Shown piece by piece: positions 24,673 through 33,230 of a stretch of 34,486 nt of DNA (positions are counted from its first letter, which is position 1; every line of letters starts with the position of its first letter). Origin of the DNA: Cyanobacteriota bacterium (GTDB lineage: Bacteria > Acidobacteriota > Vicinamibacteria > Vicinamibacterales > UBA2999); assembly GCA_019752015.1 (NCBI GenBank), contig JAIEMQ010000082.1, positions 1-34,486 on the forward strand, given 5' to 3'. Position numbers and translations under genes: made by a program. The notes under the pieces were generated by a model. That model did not search any database, was not told the origin of the DNA, and saw only the letters and a program-made list of their open reading frames with translations.

Positions 24673-25890
24673 TCAGGCGCTCAGGCCGAGCCCGGCGGAC
24701 GGTGTTACATCTGTCTGAGTAGATGGTGTCGCGTCCGGTTGCGGCGAAGGCTGATCGGCCATCGCCGCATCGAGCAGCGCGGCGGTCTTGGCCCACGTGC
24801 GGTCCCACGACGTGCCGCGCAGGAACACGTCGGCGCGGACGCGCCTCGGCTCGGGCGGCTCGCTCAGCGCCGCTTCACACGCGCGCACGAAATCGGGAAC
24901 GCTGTCGGCAATGCGCACCAGGTCGCGGTCGCCGTACGGACTGACGACGTCGCGAATCGAGGTCGAAACAACCGGCTTGCCCGCGGCCAGGTATTCCGGC
25001 GTCTTGGTCGGGCTGATGAAGCGCGTCGCCTCGTTTCGCGCGAAGAGCAGCAATGCGAGATCCCAGCCCGCGATGTAGGCGGGCAGCTCGTCGTACTTCT
25101 TCGATCCGAGGTAATGAATGTTCGGCCGGCGCGGCAGATCCGCGGGGTCGATCTTGACGACGGGACCGAGCATCACGAACTGCCAGTCCGGACGGGCTTC
25201 GGCAATGCCGTCGAGCAGGGCAATGTCGAGGCGCTCGTCGAGCACGCCATAGAACCCGAGCCGGGGCCGCGCCAGGTGCCGCTGATCGGCCGGTTGCGTT
25301 TCGATCTTCCTCGCCGCCGCAAAGTGAGCAACGTCGACGCTGCTCGGCATCGCGTGAATGTTCTTGTGGCGATGCTTCTTCGCCTCGTAGAGCGACTGGC
25401 CGCCGGTGAAGACCACGTCGGCGCACCGCAACAGCTGCTGTTCGACGGTGACGAGCTCGGCCGGCGCGTTCTTGAACGCCGACAGTTCGTCCATGCAGTC
25501 GTAGACCGTGGCGGCCGGCTTCAAGTGTCCGGCAAATTTCATCGCCAGGGGCGTGTAGTACCACAACACGAAGCGCGAAATGCCTTCCGCCTGGATCAGC
25601 TGGTCCATCACCGCGCGTTGCGCGACCAGCGCCTGGTCGGGCGTGTAGCTGCGCGGCAGCGTCGGCACGACCACCAGCACGCCGTCACGGGCCTCGATCG
25701 AGACGCGCGGCCCGGCCACGTCCTCGAACAGCGGTTCCTCGACGAAAAACACGCGCCGGGTCCTGGCGTAGCGGCTCATCAGGTGCTGCGGGCGCTGAAA
25801 CACGAAATTCCATCTCAGGTGGCAGAGACAAATCAGATCGACGGAGCCCGACGACACCGCGGCCGCGTCGGAAGGAGTTCGCAGGTTCAT
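24673..25890 (-). CDS. Glycosyltransferase, GT4-like
   Basis: A protein of about 405 residues with the GT-B arrangement. The N-terminal domain starts with SVDLICLCHLRWNFVFQRPQ and contains FVLWYYTPLAMKF and YDCMDELSAFKNAP. The C-terminal nucleotide-sugar domain has MPSSVDVAHF, LGFYGVLDERLDIALLDGI, NIHYLGSKKYDELPAYIAGW and the donor-binding Glu region FISPTKTPEYLAAGKPVVST. The N-terminal FQRPQHLM block is common in transferases encoded beside glf, so it may use UDP-galactofuranose, although that is inference from context. The last 25 residues are a Pro/Thr/Asp-rich tail. Three starts are possible (25935 GTG, 25917 ATG, 25890 ATG); the last is preferred because family sequence begins soon after it, but no ribosome site decides it. 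Confidence 0.86.
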   Translation of the reverse strand: MNLRTPSDAAAVSSGSVDLICLCHLRWNFVFQRPQHLMSRYARTRRVFFVEEPLFEDVAGPRVSIEARDGVLVVVPTLPRSYTPDQALVAQRAVMDQLIQAEGISRFVLWYYTPLAMKFAGHLKPAATVYDCMDELSAFKNAPAELVTVEQQLLRCADVVFTGGQSLYEAKKHRHKNIHAMPSSVDVAHFAAARKIETQPADQRHLARPRLGFYGVLDERLDIALLDGIAEARPDWQFVMLGPVVKIDPADLPRRPNIHYLGSKKYDELPAYIAGWDLALLLFARNEATRFISPTKTPEYLAAGKPVVSTSIRDVVSPYGDRDLVRIADSVPDFVRACEAALSEPPEPRRVRADVFLRGTSWDRTWAKTAALLDAAMADQPSPQPDATPSTQTDVTPSAGLGLSA

Positions 25891-25978
25891 AGTGCCGGGC
25901 AAGGCTGCAAGCCCCATTCCGACTAGGGAGTGCACTGAAGGCGCCAGTTGGTTTGAGATTTGCTGATGATGGCGCGCG

Positions 25979-27811
25979 GTGACTCACGACAATCACGGCC
26001 GCGGCTATCCGCGGCCTCAGCTCGTACGCGATCAATGGACGTCCTTGAACGGCGAATGGGACTTCGCAATCGATTCCTGCGGCGATTTGCGTGAGCCTTC
26101 GCAGATTGTCTGGCAGACGACAATCACCGTGCCATTCACGCCGGAGACGCCGGCGAGCGGCATCAACGACAACGGCTTGTTCCGCGCGTGCTGGTACCGG
26201 CGGTTGATCGAAGCTCCGGCGGCTGACGGTGACGTTGTACTGCTGCACTTCGGCGCGGTGGACTTTCGCGCCACAGTCTGGGTCAACGGCTTCCTAGTCG
26301 GCGTCCACGACGGCGGCTACACGCCGTTCACGTGCGACATCACCACCCTGGCGGACGACCAGCGATCGTGCGAGCTGGTGGTCCGCGTCGAGGACGACCC
26401 CCTCGATCTCGAGAAGCCGCGCGGCAAGCAGGATTGGTCACCGCAGCCGCATTCGATCTGGTACGCGCGGACCACCGGCATCTGGCAGACGGTCTGGATG
26501 GAGCGCGTAGCGGCGACGCACATCGAGCGGATCCGCTGGACGCCCAACCTGGAACGCTGGGAGATCGGCTGCGCGGTATGGTGCGCCGGCCGGCGCGATC
26601 CGGAGCTGCGGCTGCGCGTGCGACTGAGCGTCAACGGCGCGCGCCTCACCGAGGACGTTTACCTGGTGACCGGCGCGGAAGTGCATCGCCGCATCGTGCT
26701 CTCCGATCCAGGCATCGACGATTCGCGCAATGAGCTGTTGTGGAATCCCGGACGGCCTCGGCTGATTGATGCCGAGATCACCCTCGAGCTCGGTGACGAG
26801 GTGATCGATCGCGTGCGCAGTTATACGGCGCTGCGCTCGGTCGCCGTCGACGGCAATCACTTCGTGCTGAACGGACGGCCGTATCCGCTCCGGCTCGTCC
26901 TGGATCAGGGGTATTGGCCGACGACGGGATTGACCGCGCCCGATGACGCGGCGCTGAAGCGCGACATCGAGCTCGCCAAGGCGATGGGCTTCAACGGCGT
27001 CCGCAAGCACCAGAAGATCGAAGATCCACGCTACTTGTACTGGGCCGATCATCTTGGACTGCTGGTCTGGACCGAGATGCCGAGCGCCTATCGGTTCACG
27101 ACGACGTCCATTGAGCGAACGACACGAGAATGGATGGACGCGATTCAGCGTGACTACAGCCACCCCTGCGTCATTGCGTGGGTGCCGTTCAACGAATCGT
27201 GGGGCGTGCCGAATCTGCCCAACAGTCCGGCGGAGCGCCACTACGTGCGCGGCCTGTTTCATCTGACCAAGACGCTCGATCCCACTCGTCCGGTCGTCGG
27301 CAACGATGGATGGGAGAGTGTCGCCACCGACATCATCGGCATCCATGACTACGATCCCGATCCGAAGCGCCTCGCGAAACGCTATCGCACCGACGAAGCC
27401 GTGCCGCGCCTGTTCCGGCGCGAGCGGCCGGGTGGACGCACGCTGGTGCTCGAAGGAAAACGTCACGCCGATCAGCCGCTGATCCTCAGCGAGTTCGGCG
27501 GCATCACGTGGTCCGATGATCCGCAGACGTGGGGCTACGCGCGCGTCGGCTCGCCCGCGGATCTTGCCAGCCGCTACGTGACGCTGCTCGAAACCGTCCA
27601 CACGCTCGGACTGTTCGCGGGTTTCTGTTATACGCAGTTCGCCGACACCTATCAGGAGGCGAACGGTCTGCTCACCGCCGATCGCGTCCCGAAGTTTCCG
27701 ATCGAAGACATCTTCGCCGCCACCTCGGGCGCGACCGCGCGTGCCACCGATGCGCAGATCGCCGACTCGCCGAGACAGTTCCCGCCCGACGACGCCGCGG
27801 AGACGAGCTAA
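25979..27811 (+). CDS. Glycoside hydrolase family 2 beta-glycosidase
   Basis: A 610-residue GH2 enzyme (beta-galactosidase/beta-glucuronidase/beta-mannosidase family). It has an N-terminal jelly-roll domain (SLNGEWDFAIDSC, FRACWYRRLIEAP, LLHFGAVDFRATVWVNGFLV), an Ig-like middle domain and a TIM barrel. The acid/base Glu is E406 in AWVPFNESWGVPNL and the nucleophile is E505 in LILSEFGGITWS. No signal peptide is visible, so it is probably cytoplasmic. The GTG at 25979 is the first plausible start. The two ATGs at 25966 and 25969 are out of frame. It is divergent from the glycosyltransferase/glf/galK/galE operon with under 100 bases between, so it may provide galactose or a uronic acid to the same pathway. 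The exact sugar cannot be read from the sequence. Confidence 0.92.
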   Translation: MTHDNHGRGYPRPQLVRDQWTSLNGEWDFAIDSCGDLREPSQIVWQTTITVPFTPETPASGINDNGLFRACWYRRLIEAPAADGDVVLLHFGAVDFRATVWVNGFLVGVHDGGYTPFTCDITTLADDQRSCELVVRVEDDPLDLEKPRGKQDWSPQPHSIWYARTTGIWQTVWMERVAATHIERIRWTPNLERWEIGCAVWCAGRRDPELRLRVRLSVNGARLTEDVYLVTGAEVHRRIVLSDPGIDDSRNELLWNPGRPRLIDAEITLELGDEVIDRVRSYTALRSVAVDGNHFVLNGRPYPLRLVLDQGYWPTTGLTAPDDAALKRDIELAKAMGFNGVRKHQKIEDPRYLYWADHLGLLVWTEMPSAYRFTTTSIERTTREWMDAIQRDYSHPCVIAWVPFNESWGVPNLPNSPAERHYVRGLFHLTKTLDPTRPVVGNDGWESVATDIIGIHDYDPDPKRLAKRYRTDEAVPRLFRRERPGGRTLVLEGKRHADQPLILSEFGGITWSDDPQTWGYARVGSPADLASRYVTLLETVHTLGLFAGFCYTQFADTYQEANGLLTADRVPKFPIEDIFAATSGATARATDAQIADSPRQFPPDDAAETS

Positions 27812-27981
27812 CGCGTGGCTGGTGTCTTGCATCGTTGAAACGCGGACATACGGCCGCCGACGGCTCAAGGCCTGGGCCGGATCGAAGCTTCCGGCGTGGC
27901 GCGAACACCGATCTTGCAGGACAGCAAATCGAGTTGTCGGCGACCACCAATCAGTAACGGAACGCATCAGGGAGATAGACA

Positions 27982-28236
27982 ATGGCGCAGAACAACCAGA
28001 ACGATCGGAACAAGCAGCAGGGCCAGGGCCAGGGGCAGGGCCGCAGCAACCAGAACGACAGTCAGACCCGCCAGGGACGCGGCGGCTCGGACTCACAGCA
28101 GAACCAGCGCGGTTCGCAGGGTCAGCGTGGTCAGGGCCAGGGGCAGGATCATGATCACGACGACGACAACCACACCGAAAACGAAAACGAAAGCGAAAAC
28201 GACAACAGCGGCGCTCGCAAGAATCGCCAGGGCTAG
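27982..28236 (+). CDS. Small low-complexity Gln/Gly/Asn/Asp-rich hydrophilic protein
   Basis: An 84-residue ORF with almost no hydrophobic residues. The N-terminal part is rich in Gln, Asn, Gly and Arg (NKQQGQGQGQGRSNQ, GSQGQRGQGQGQ); the C-terminal part is a strongly acidic run (DHDHDDDNHTENENESENDN) and the end is basic (GARKNRQG). A GGGAG ribosome site lies about ten bases upstream of the ATG and a strong hairpin lies after the stop, which supports a real, separately expressed gene. The composition suggests an intrinsically disordered, stress-type or condensate-type protein, or a metal-binding acidic protein. I do not recognise a family. The 170 bases before it (27812-27981) hold no other gene that I can support. 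Confidence 0.65.
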   Translation: MAQNNQNDRNKQQGQGQGQGRSNQNDSQTRQGRGGSDSQQNQRGSQGQRGQGQGQDHDHDDDNHTENENESENDNSGARKNRQG

Positions 28237-28243
28237 TTAACAC

Positions 28244-28274
28244 GGAGGCGGCGCCAGCCTCTGGCGGCGCCTCC
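28244..28274 (+). terminator. Strong GC-rich hairpin after the small disordered-protein gene
   Basis: GGAGGCGGCGCCAG (28244-28257) and CTGGCGGCGCCTCC (28261-28274) form a 14-base stem with one mismatch around a CCT loop, followed by CTCTT. This is a probable intrinsic terminator for the 27982 gene, seven bases past its stop. It may also serve the convergent TauE/SafE gene, which ends at 28297. Confidence 0.78.
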
Positions 28275-28296
28275 CTCTTGAAGTTCTCCGCAGGCT

Positions 28297-29037
28297 TTAG
28301 AACATCGCGCGGAAGGCCGCGAGTAGCATCGTCGCGCCGGCGAGCACGAGCAGCCACAACACGGTCTTGCGAAACGCGGCCGCGCTCATGCCGACATAAA
28401 TCTTCGAACCCCAGATCGCCGGCAGGATCAGTGCGCCGGCAACAATTGCCATCTGCGGCGCGTGGCCGCGATTCAAGCGGCCGTAGTACACGTTCGACGC
28501 GACCGTGGCGGAGAGCACGATCAGGTTGTAGTTCTGGATGACCGCACGATGCTCGTCCTTGTTGTAGCCCCGTAAGGACGCCCATAGCGCCGGTGCCAAT
28601 CCGCTGAAGCCGCTCAGCGGCGCCATGACACCGCCGATCAAACCGACCACGGCATCAGCCGCCTTGCCGCCTTTGCGAATCTGCGGCAATTTCGCCGTTG
28701 CCAGCATGGCCGAGCAGCAGATGACGAGCAGCGATCCGAGCACCAGCTTGAACTGGTTGGGATTGAGATAGGGCAGCAGCTGCTGGCCGAGCGGAATGCC
28801 GATCGCCGCGCCGAGCACGAACGGCCAGAGAATGTCGACGTGCCAGCCGCGGCGGATCCGGAGCGCCGAGATCACCTGGCCGAACCAGCCGCCGAACACC
28901 GCCATCGGCGCCGCCAGCAGCGGATCGATCTGCCACACCCAGATGGCCATGGCCACCATTGCGAACGCAAAACCGGAGATACCTTGCACGAGGCCGGCGA
29001 CGGCAGCGCCGAACGCCAGGATGTAGTCAGGATTCAT
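28297..29037 (-). CDS. TauE/SafE family sulfite exporter-like permease
   Basis: A 246-residue polytopic membrane protein of the TauE/SafE (formerly DUF81) family, which moves sulfite, sulfoacetate or other organosulfur and carboxylate anions. About eight hydrophobic segments are seen. The first has the family start ILAFGAAVAGLVQGISGFAF. The others include PLLAAPMAVFGGWFGQVISA, ILWPFVLGAAIGIPLGQQLL, LVLGSLLVICCSAMLATAKL and ADAVVGLIGGVMAPLSGFSG, which repeats the G-x-x-x-P-x-SGxSG motif of the second half. The last segments are ATVASNVYYGRLNRGHAPQM and VLWLLVLAGATMLLAA. The ATG at 29037 gives a normal start. It is divergent from the unknown gene at 29068, with only 30 bases between starts. The substrate is unknown. 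Confidence 0.9.
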   Translation of the reverse strand: MNPDYILAFGAAVAGLVQGISGFAFAMVAMAIWVWQIDPLLAAPMAVFGGWFGQVISALRIRRGWHVDILWPFVLGAAIGIPLGQQLLPYLNPNQFKLVLGSLLVICCSAMLATAKLPQIRKGGKAADAVVGLIGGVMAPLSGFSGLAPALWASLRGYNKDEHRAVIQNYNLIVLSATVASNVYYGRLNRGHAPQMAIVAGALILPAIWGSKIYVGMSAAAFRKTVLWLLVLAGATMLLAAFRAMF

Positions 29038-29067
29038 AGCGCGACCGCCAGTTTATATGATGAGGGT

Positions 29068-29895
29068 GTGACGCAGGTCGACGATCGCCGCGAGCTCGAG
29101 GAGCTCGATCTCCGGCTGCGCGTGCTGCTGCCGGAGACGTATCAAGACAATTACGAAAGCCTCGAGCCGAAGCCGATGGGATCCGCCGGTTTGAAATACG
29201 GTCCCGACGGCCGGGTCGCGTGGGATCAGATCTGGGGCAGCTTCTGCGATCTCGCCATGGCGGGCGGCCCGCCGCACAAGGGCCGGCTGCTCGCGCCCGG
29301 GCCGCGCGATGCCATCGATGCCGAGCCCGATCGGTACGAAGAAGTTGTCGACGAAATCTGCCGGGGCATTACGCTCGCGAGCGAGCTGCCTGCGCAACCC
29401 TCGCCGGCGCCGGGGTGGGTGAGCGTGGACTGCTACAGCGAAACGATGGCATCGTGGCTGTTGCGCGCGATCGTGATGGAGAACGTCAGCGCGAAGAGCC
29501 ACGGCCGCGAGCTGTGGCTGCCCGCGTCCCCGGCCTTCCGCCTCGACAAGGAAATCAAGAACGTCATCACCGTGATCGCCAAGACGACGCATTACTGGAT
29601 GGGGCACATGTCGCGCGCGCAGAAAAGCGCGATTGCCGATCTGTTCGCCAAGATGTCGGCGTCTTCACCGTTGATCGAGCCTTCAGCTGATCACGGGTGG
29701 CGCGGCATCTCCTGCCCGAATGTGAAGGCGGCGGTGTGGATGATGCGGGGCGTCGTCGTCCACAACGTGCTGTCGCGACGCGAAGAGACGACGTTGTTCG
29801 TGCCGGATAATCCGGTGAGCGATCCAAACGGCGTGATCGTGGCGAGGACGGTGATGTCGGTTCACCGCCTCGCCGCGATACGCGGACTGGCGTAA
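29068..29895 (+). CDS. Conserved hypothetical protein of about 275 residues
   Basis: I do not recognise the family. The GTG at 29068 is the likeliest start, because upstream sequence in this frame is antisense to the TauE/SafE gene and the two nearby ATGs are out of frame. The protein is soluble, without signal or membrane segments. Distinct blocks are TYQDNYESLEPKPMGSAGLK, DQIWGSFCDLAMAGGPPHKG, GWVSVDCYSETMASWLLRAI, SHGRELWLPASPAF and CPNVKAAVWMMRGVVVHNVL. The last two blocks resemble each other in pattern (a WLLRA/WMMRG helix followed by VMENV/VVHNV and then a charged turn), which suggests an internal duplication of an alpha-beta unit. It ends just before the convergent dienelactone-hydrolase stop at 29897. 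No function is proposed. Confidence 0.75.
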   Translation: MTQVDDRRELEELDLRLRVLLPETYQDNYESLEPKPMGSAGLKYGPDGRVAWDQIWGSFCDLAMAGGPPHKGRLLAPGPRDAIDAEPDRYEEVVDEICRGITLASELPAQPSPAPGWVSVDCYSETMASWLLRAIVMENVSAKSHGRELWLPASPAFRLDKEIKNVITVIAKTTHYWMGHMSRAQKSAIADLFAKMSASSPLIEPSADHGWRGISCPNVKAAVWMMRGVVVHNVLSRREETTLFVPDNPVSDPNGVIVARTVMSVHRLAAIRGLA

Positions 29896-29896
29896 G

Positions 29897-30772
29897 CTAC
29901 GCGAGCGCTCTCCCGAAAATCGCCAGCATGCGCGACCACGCCTTCTCGGCCTGCACCTTGTCGTAGACCTCGCTGTCGGGCGGGCACCAGCCGTGCGCGG
30001 CCGGATAGACTTCGATCTCCGCATCCTTCTTCGCGGCATCCGCGGCCTGGCGAAGAATGTTCTTCGATTCCGGATCGCGCTTGTCGTCGTTGTCGGCGAT
30101 CGCGAACAGGAACGACGCCCGGGTCTGCGGCAGCAGCAGGTGCGGGCTGTTGGCGTCCTTCGTGGCCAGGCCGCCGCCGTGGAACGACGCGCCGGCGCCG
30201 ACGCGATTCGGCAGCGCCGCGGCGCCGCGAATCGTGTACGAGCCGCTCATGCAGTAGCCCATGATGCCGGCCCTCTTGCCGGTGTCGACCGACTTCTGCG
30301 TATCGAGCCAGCCGAGGAACGCCGTCACGTCCGTGACCACGGTAGTGGCGTTGAGCGAGCCGGCCAGCGGCATCAACTGTTTACGCACCTCCGGATCGGA
30401 GAACTTCGATCCGTCAGGCACGACTGGAGCAGCCTTGGTCCGATAGAACGGATTCGGTACGAGCACCGCGTAGCCCGACTCGGCGAGACGCTTGCCCATC
30501 TGCCGGAACGCCGGACGCAGTCCGACGATGTCGGGAAACATGATGACTGCGGCGCCGCGGCCGGAGGCGGGAGCGGCGAAGGATGCGTCGCAGGTCCCGT
30601 CGGGCGTCTTGATCTTCACCTCCGATTCGGTCACCGCAACGGCGTTGGCCGGCCGCTGGAGCACGAACGCCATACCGGCGCCTAGTCCGAGCGCGCCGAA
30701 TTCGCGGCGGCTGAGCGCCGCGCGCTCCTTGTATTCCTGCAGGTCGTCATCGTAATGGTCTTGATCGCACAT
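29897..30772 (-). CDS. Dienelactone hydrolase family protein, Tat-like signal
   Basis: A 291-residue alpha/beta-hydrolase of the dienelactone hydrolase family, which opens lactones or cleaves esters. An unusually long hydrophilic N-terminus (CDQDHYDDDLQEYKERAAL) precedes a twin-arginine-like signal SRREFGALGLGAGMAFVLQR, so export by Tat is plausible. The catalytic triad is visible: the Cys nucleophile in AGIMGYCMSGSYT, Asp in FAIADNDDKRDPES and His in VYPAAHGWCPPD. The core VIMFPDIVGLRPAFRQMGKR is typical of the family. The ATG at 30772 is divergent from the catalase gene, with 71 bases between the two start codons that should contain both promoters. The substrate is unknown. Confidence 0.88.
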   Translation of the reverse strand: MCDQDHYDDDLQEYKERAALSRREFGALGLGAGMAFVLQRPANAVAVTESEVKIKTPDGTCDASFAAPASGRGAAVIMFPDIVGLRPAFRQMGKRLAESGYAVLVPNPFYRTKAAPVVPDGSKFSDPEVRKQLMPLAGSLNATTVVTDVTAFLGWLDTQKSVDTGKRAGIMGYCMSGSYTIRGAAALPNRVGAGASFHGGGLATKDANSPHLLLPQTRASFLFAIADNDDKRDPESKNILRQAADAAKKDAEIEVYPAAHGWCPPDSEVYDKVQAEKAWSRMLAIFGRALA

Positions 30773-30843
30773 GGTCGTCTCCCGGGTGATTGAGTGCCGA
30801 GAGTATATCCGCGTCGGCCACGGTCTTGCAGGAGGCGTAGCTC

Positions 30844-33228
30844 ATGTCCAAAGCGCCACGCTCCAATCAGAAGCCCGGCGGCTCGGCCGCCAAATCGCGT
30901 CCGTCGTTCAGCGGTCCCACGAAGCCACGTCCGGATTTGTCGGATGCTCTTGAATCGAAAGCGGCTGCGACCGAGGGGCTGGCCCTCGCGCAGCCGTTCA
31001 ACGAGATCAAACCGGCGGAGTTCGATCCTGCGAAACATATCGATCCTCCCGAGGGTCCGGCGTACGAGCCGGACGATCCGGCCGCCGGCGGCAGCACGCT
31101 GAGCGAAGCCAATGGATCGGACAAGGTGGGTAGCGGCGATCCGGTAATCGGTACCAACCGGACCATTGCGCCGCTCGATCGCGTGCGCGCCGATTCGAGC
31201 GCGCGCGCGTTGACCACCAATCAGGGAGTTCCCGTAGCGGACAATCAGAATTCGCTGAAGGCGGGACTGCGCGGACCGACGCTGCTCGAAGACTTCATCC
31301 TGCGCGAGAAGATCACGCACTTCGATCACGAGCGCATTCCGGAGCGCATTGTTCACGCGCGCGGCTCGGCGGCGCACGGCATCTTCGAATGCTTCAAGCC
31401 GATGAAGAAGCTGACGCGCGCCTCGATCTTCGCCGAGGCCGGCAAGCAGACGCCCGTGTTCGTCCGCTTCTCGACGGTGGCCGGCGAGCGCGGCTCGACC
31501 GACACCGCGCGCGACGTCCGCGGATTCGCGGTGAAGTTCTACACCGATGAAGGCAACTGGGACCTGGTCGGCAACAACATCCCGGTGTTCTTCATCCAGG
31601 ACGCGATGAAGTTTCCGGACCTGGTGCACGCGGTCAAGCCCGAGCCGCATCACGGCATGCCGCAGGCGGCGTCGGCGCACGACACGTTCTGGGATTTCGT
31701 CTCGCTGATGCCCGAGAGCACGCACATGTTGATGTGGGTGATGTCGGATCGCGCGATCCCGCGCAGCTATCGCACGATGCAGGGCTTCGGCGTGAACACC
31801 TACCGCCTGGTCAATGCCGAAGGCGACTCGGTGTTCGTGAAGTTTCACTGGGTGCCGAAGCAGGGCACGCATTCGCTGGTGTGGGACGAGGCGGTGAAAA
31901 TTTCCGGCGCCGATCCGGACTTTCACCGGCGCGACCTGTGGGAGGCGATCGAAGCGGGCGCGTATCCGGAGTGGGAGCTGAACTTCCAGATCATCACCGA
32001 AGATCAGGCCGACGCCTTTTCGTTCGACATCCTCGATGCGACGAAGATCGTGCCGGAAGAAGTATCGCCGCTCGTCCCGGTGGGCCGGCTGGTGCTCAAT
32101 CGCAATCCCGACAATTTCTTCGCGGAGACCGAGCAGGTCGCCTTCTGCACGGCGCACGTCGTGCCGGGCATCGACTTCTCGAACGATCCGTTGCTCGCCG
32201 GGCGCATCCATTCGTACGTGGACACGCAGATCACGCGGCTCGGCGGCCCGAACTTCCACGAGATTCCGATCAACGCGCCGGTCGCGCAGGTCCACAACAA
32301 CCAGCGGGACGGCTTTCATCGCCAGACGATCAATCGCGGCCGCGTCGCGTACGAGCCGAACTCGCTGGGCGGCGGCTGTCCGTTCCAGGCCGGGTCCGCC
32401 GGATTCGTCAGCTTTCCGGCGCGCGCCGAACGCAACGATCACAAGGTGCGCGGCAAGGCGGAGCGTTTTGCCGATCACTACACGCAGGCCACGCTGTTCT
32501 TCAACAGCCAGACGCCGGTCGAGCAGCAGCACATCATCAACGCATTCCGGTTCGAGCTGTCGAAGGTGCAGACGCCGGCGATCCGCGAGCGCATGGTGTC
32601 GAGCCTGAGAAATGTGTCGGACGAACTGGCGGACGCGGTCGCCGAGGGCCTGGGCATCACCGAGATGCCGCCGCCGATGCCGAAAGTCTTGCAGAAGAAA
32701 GTGCGGCCCGAAGTCAGCCAGTCGAAGCCGCTGTCGCTGTTCGCGCGGCCGGGTGATGTGGGGATTCAAGCGCGGCGCATTGCACTGCTCGTCGCCGATG
32801 GCGTGGATGGCGAGCAGGCGCAGACGCTTGCCGATCGCATTCGCAGTGAGGGCGCGGTGCCGGTCTTCGTGGCGCCGAAGCTTGGCGCGGTGAGGCCCGC
32901 CAGCGGCAAGCCGATGCAGGCCGACGCGTCGCTCGAGGTTGCGCCGGCGGTGGTGTTCGATGCGGTTGCGGTCTGCGATGGCGAGGCCAGTGCGGCAGCG
33001 CTCGCCGCGAATGGCCGCGCGACGGAATTCCTCAAGGATCAGTATCGGCACTGCAAGGCGATCTTCGTCGGGGCGGCGGCGGCGCAGGTAGTGGAGAAGG
33101 CCGGCATCCCGATGCAGCTTCCGACCGGCGATCCGGACAGCGGTATCGTGACCGCCGTCGATGCGTTCATCGCAGCGGTGGCGATGCATCGCCATTACGC
33201 GCGCGAGTCCGATCCGCCGCTGGTCTGA
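30844..33228 (+). CDS. katE: Large-subunit (clade 2, HPII-type) catalase
   Basis: A 794-residue monofunctional haem catalase that converts hydrogen peroxide to water and oxygen. The first 125 residues are a disordered-looking extension rich in Pro, Ala, Ser and Lys. The haem domain follows, with the active-site His H171 in [11 protein letters not shown], the Asn in [14 protein letters not shown] and the proximal ligand Y458 in [15 protein letters not shown]. The C-terminal 150 residues form the flavodoxin/PfpI-like domain found in large catalases ([20 protein letters not shown]). Numbering is offset by 43 from E. coli HPII. The position of HPII His392 is Cys435 here ([10 protein letters not shown]). 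An AGGAGG site lies ten bases upstream of the ATG. The next gene starts two bases after the stop, so they form an operon. Confidence 0.95.
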   Translation: MSKAPRSNQKPGGSAAKSRPSFSGPTKPRPDLSDALESKAAATEGLALAQPFNEIKPAEFDPAKHIDPPEGPAYEPDDPAAGGSTLSEANGSDKVGSGDPVIGTNRTIAPLDRVRADSSARALTTNQGVPVADNQNSLKAGLRGPTLLEDFILREKITHFDHERIPERIVHARGSAAHGIFECFKPMKKLTRASIFAEAGKQTPVFVRFSTVAGERGSTDTARDVRGFAVKFYTDEGNWDLVGNNIPVFFIQDAMKFPDLVHAVKPEPHHGMPQAASAHDTFWDFVSLMPESTHMLMWVMSDRAIPRSYRTMQGFGVNTYRLVNAEGDSVFVKFHWVPKQGTHSLVWDEAVKISGADPDFHRRDLWEAIEAGAYPEWELNFQIITEDQADAFSFDILDATKIVPEEVSPLVPVGRLVLNRNPDNFFAETEQVAFCTAHVVPGIDFSNDPLLAGRIHSYVDTQITRLGGPNFHEIPINAPVAQVHNNQRDGFHRQTINRGRVAYEPNSLGGGCPFQAGSAGFVSFPARAERNDHKVRGKAERFADHYTQATLFFNSQTPVEQQHIINAFRFELSKVQTPAIRERMVSSLRNVSDELADAVAEGLGITEMPPPMPKVLQKKVRPEVSQSKPLSLFARPGDVGIQARRIALLVADGVDGEQAQTLADRIRSEGAVPVFVAPKLGAVRPASGKPMQADASLEVAPAVVFDAVAVCDGEASAAALAANGRATEFLKDQYRHCKAIFVGAAAAQVVEKAGIPMQLPTGDPDSGIVTAVDAFIAAVAMHRHYARESDPPLV

Positions 33229-33230
33229 GC

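Noticed and set aside
24616-25926. Plus-strand open frame opposite the glycosyltransferase
   Set aside because: It has no recognisable motif or ribosome site, and the opposite strand encodes a clear GT-B enzyme.
26438-28585. Minus-strand open frame spanning the GH2 gene and the small acidic protein
   Set aside because: It crosses several real features on both strands and contains only antisense-type sequence.
30682-33195. Very long minus-strand open frame opposite the catalase gene
   Set aside because: It is Arg/His/Ala-rich with no domain motifs and mirrors the codon pattern of a certain catalase gene; long antisense frames are expected at this GC content.
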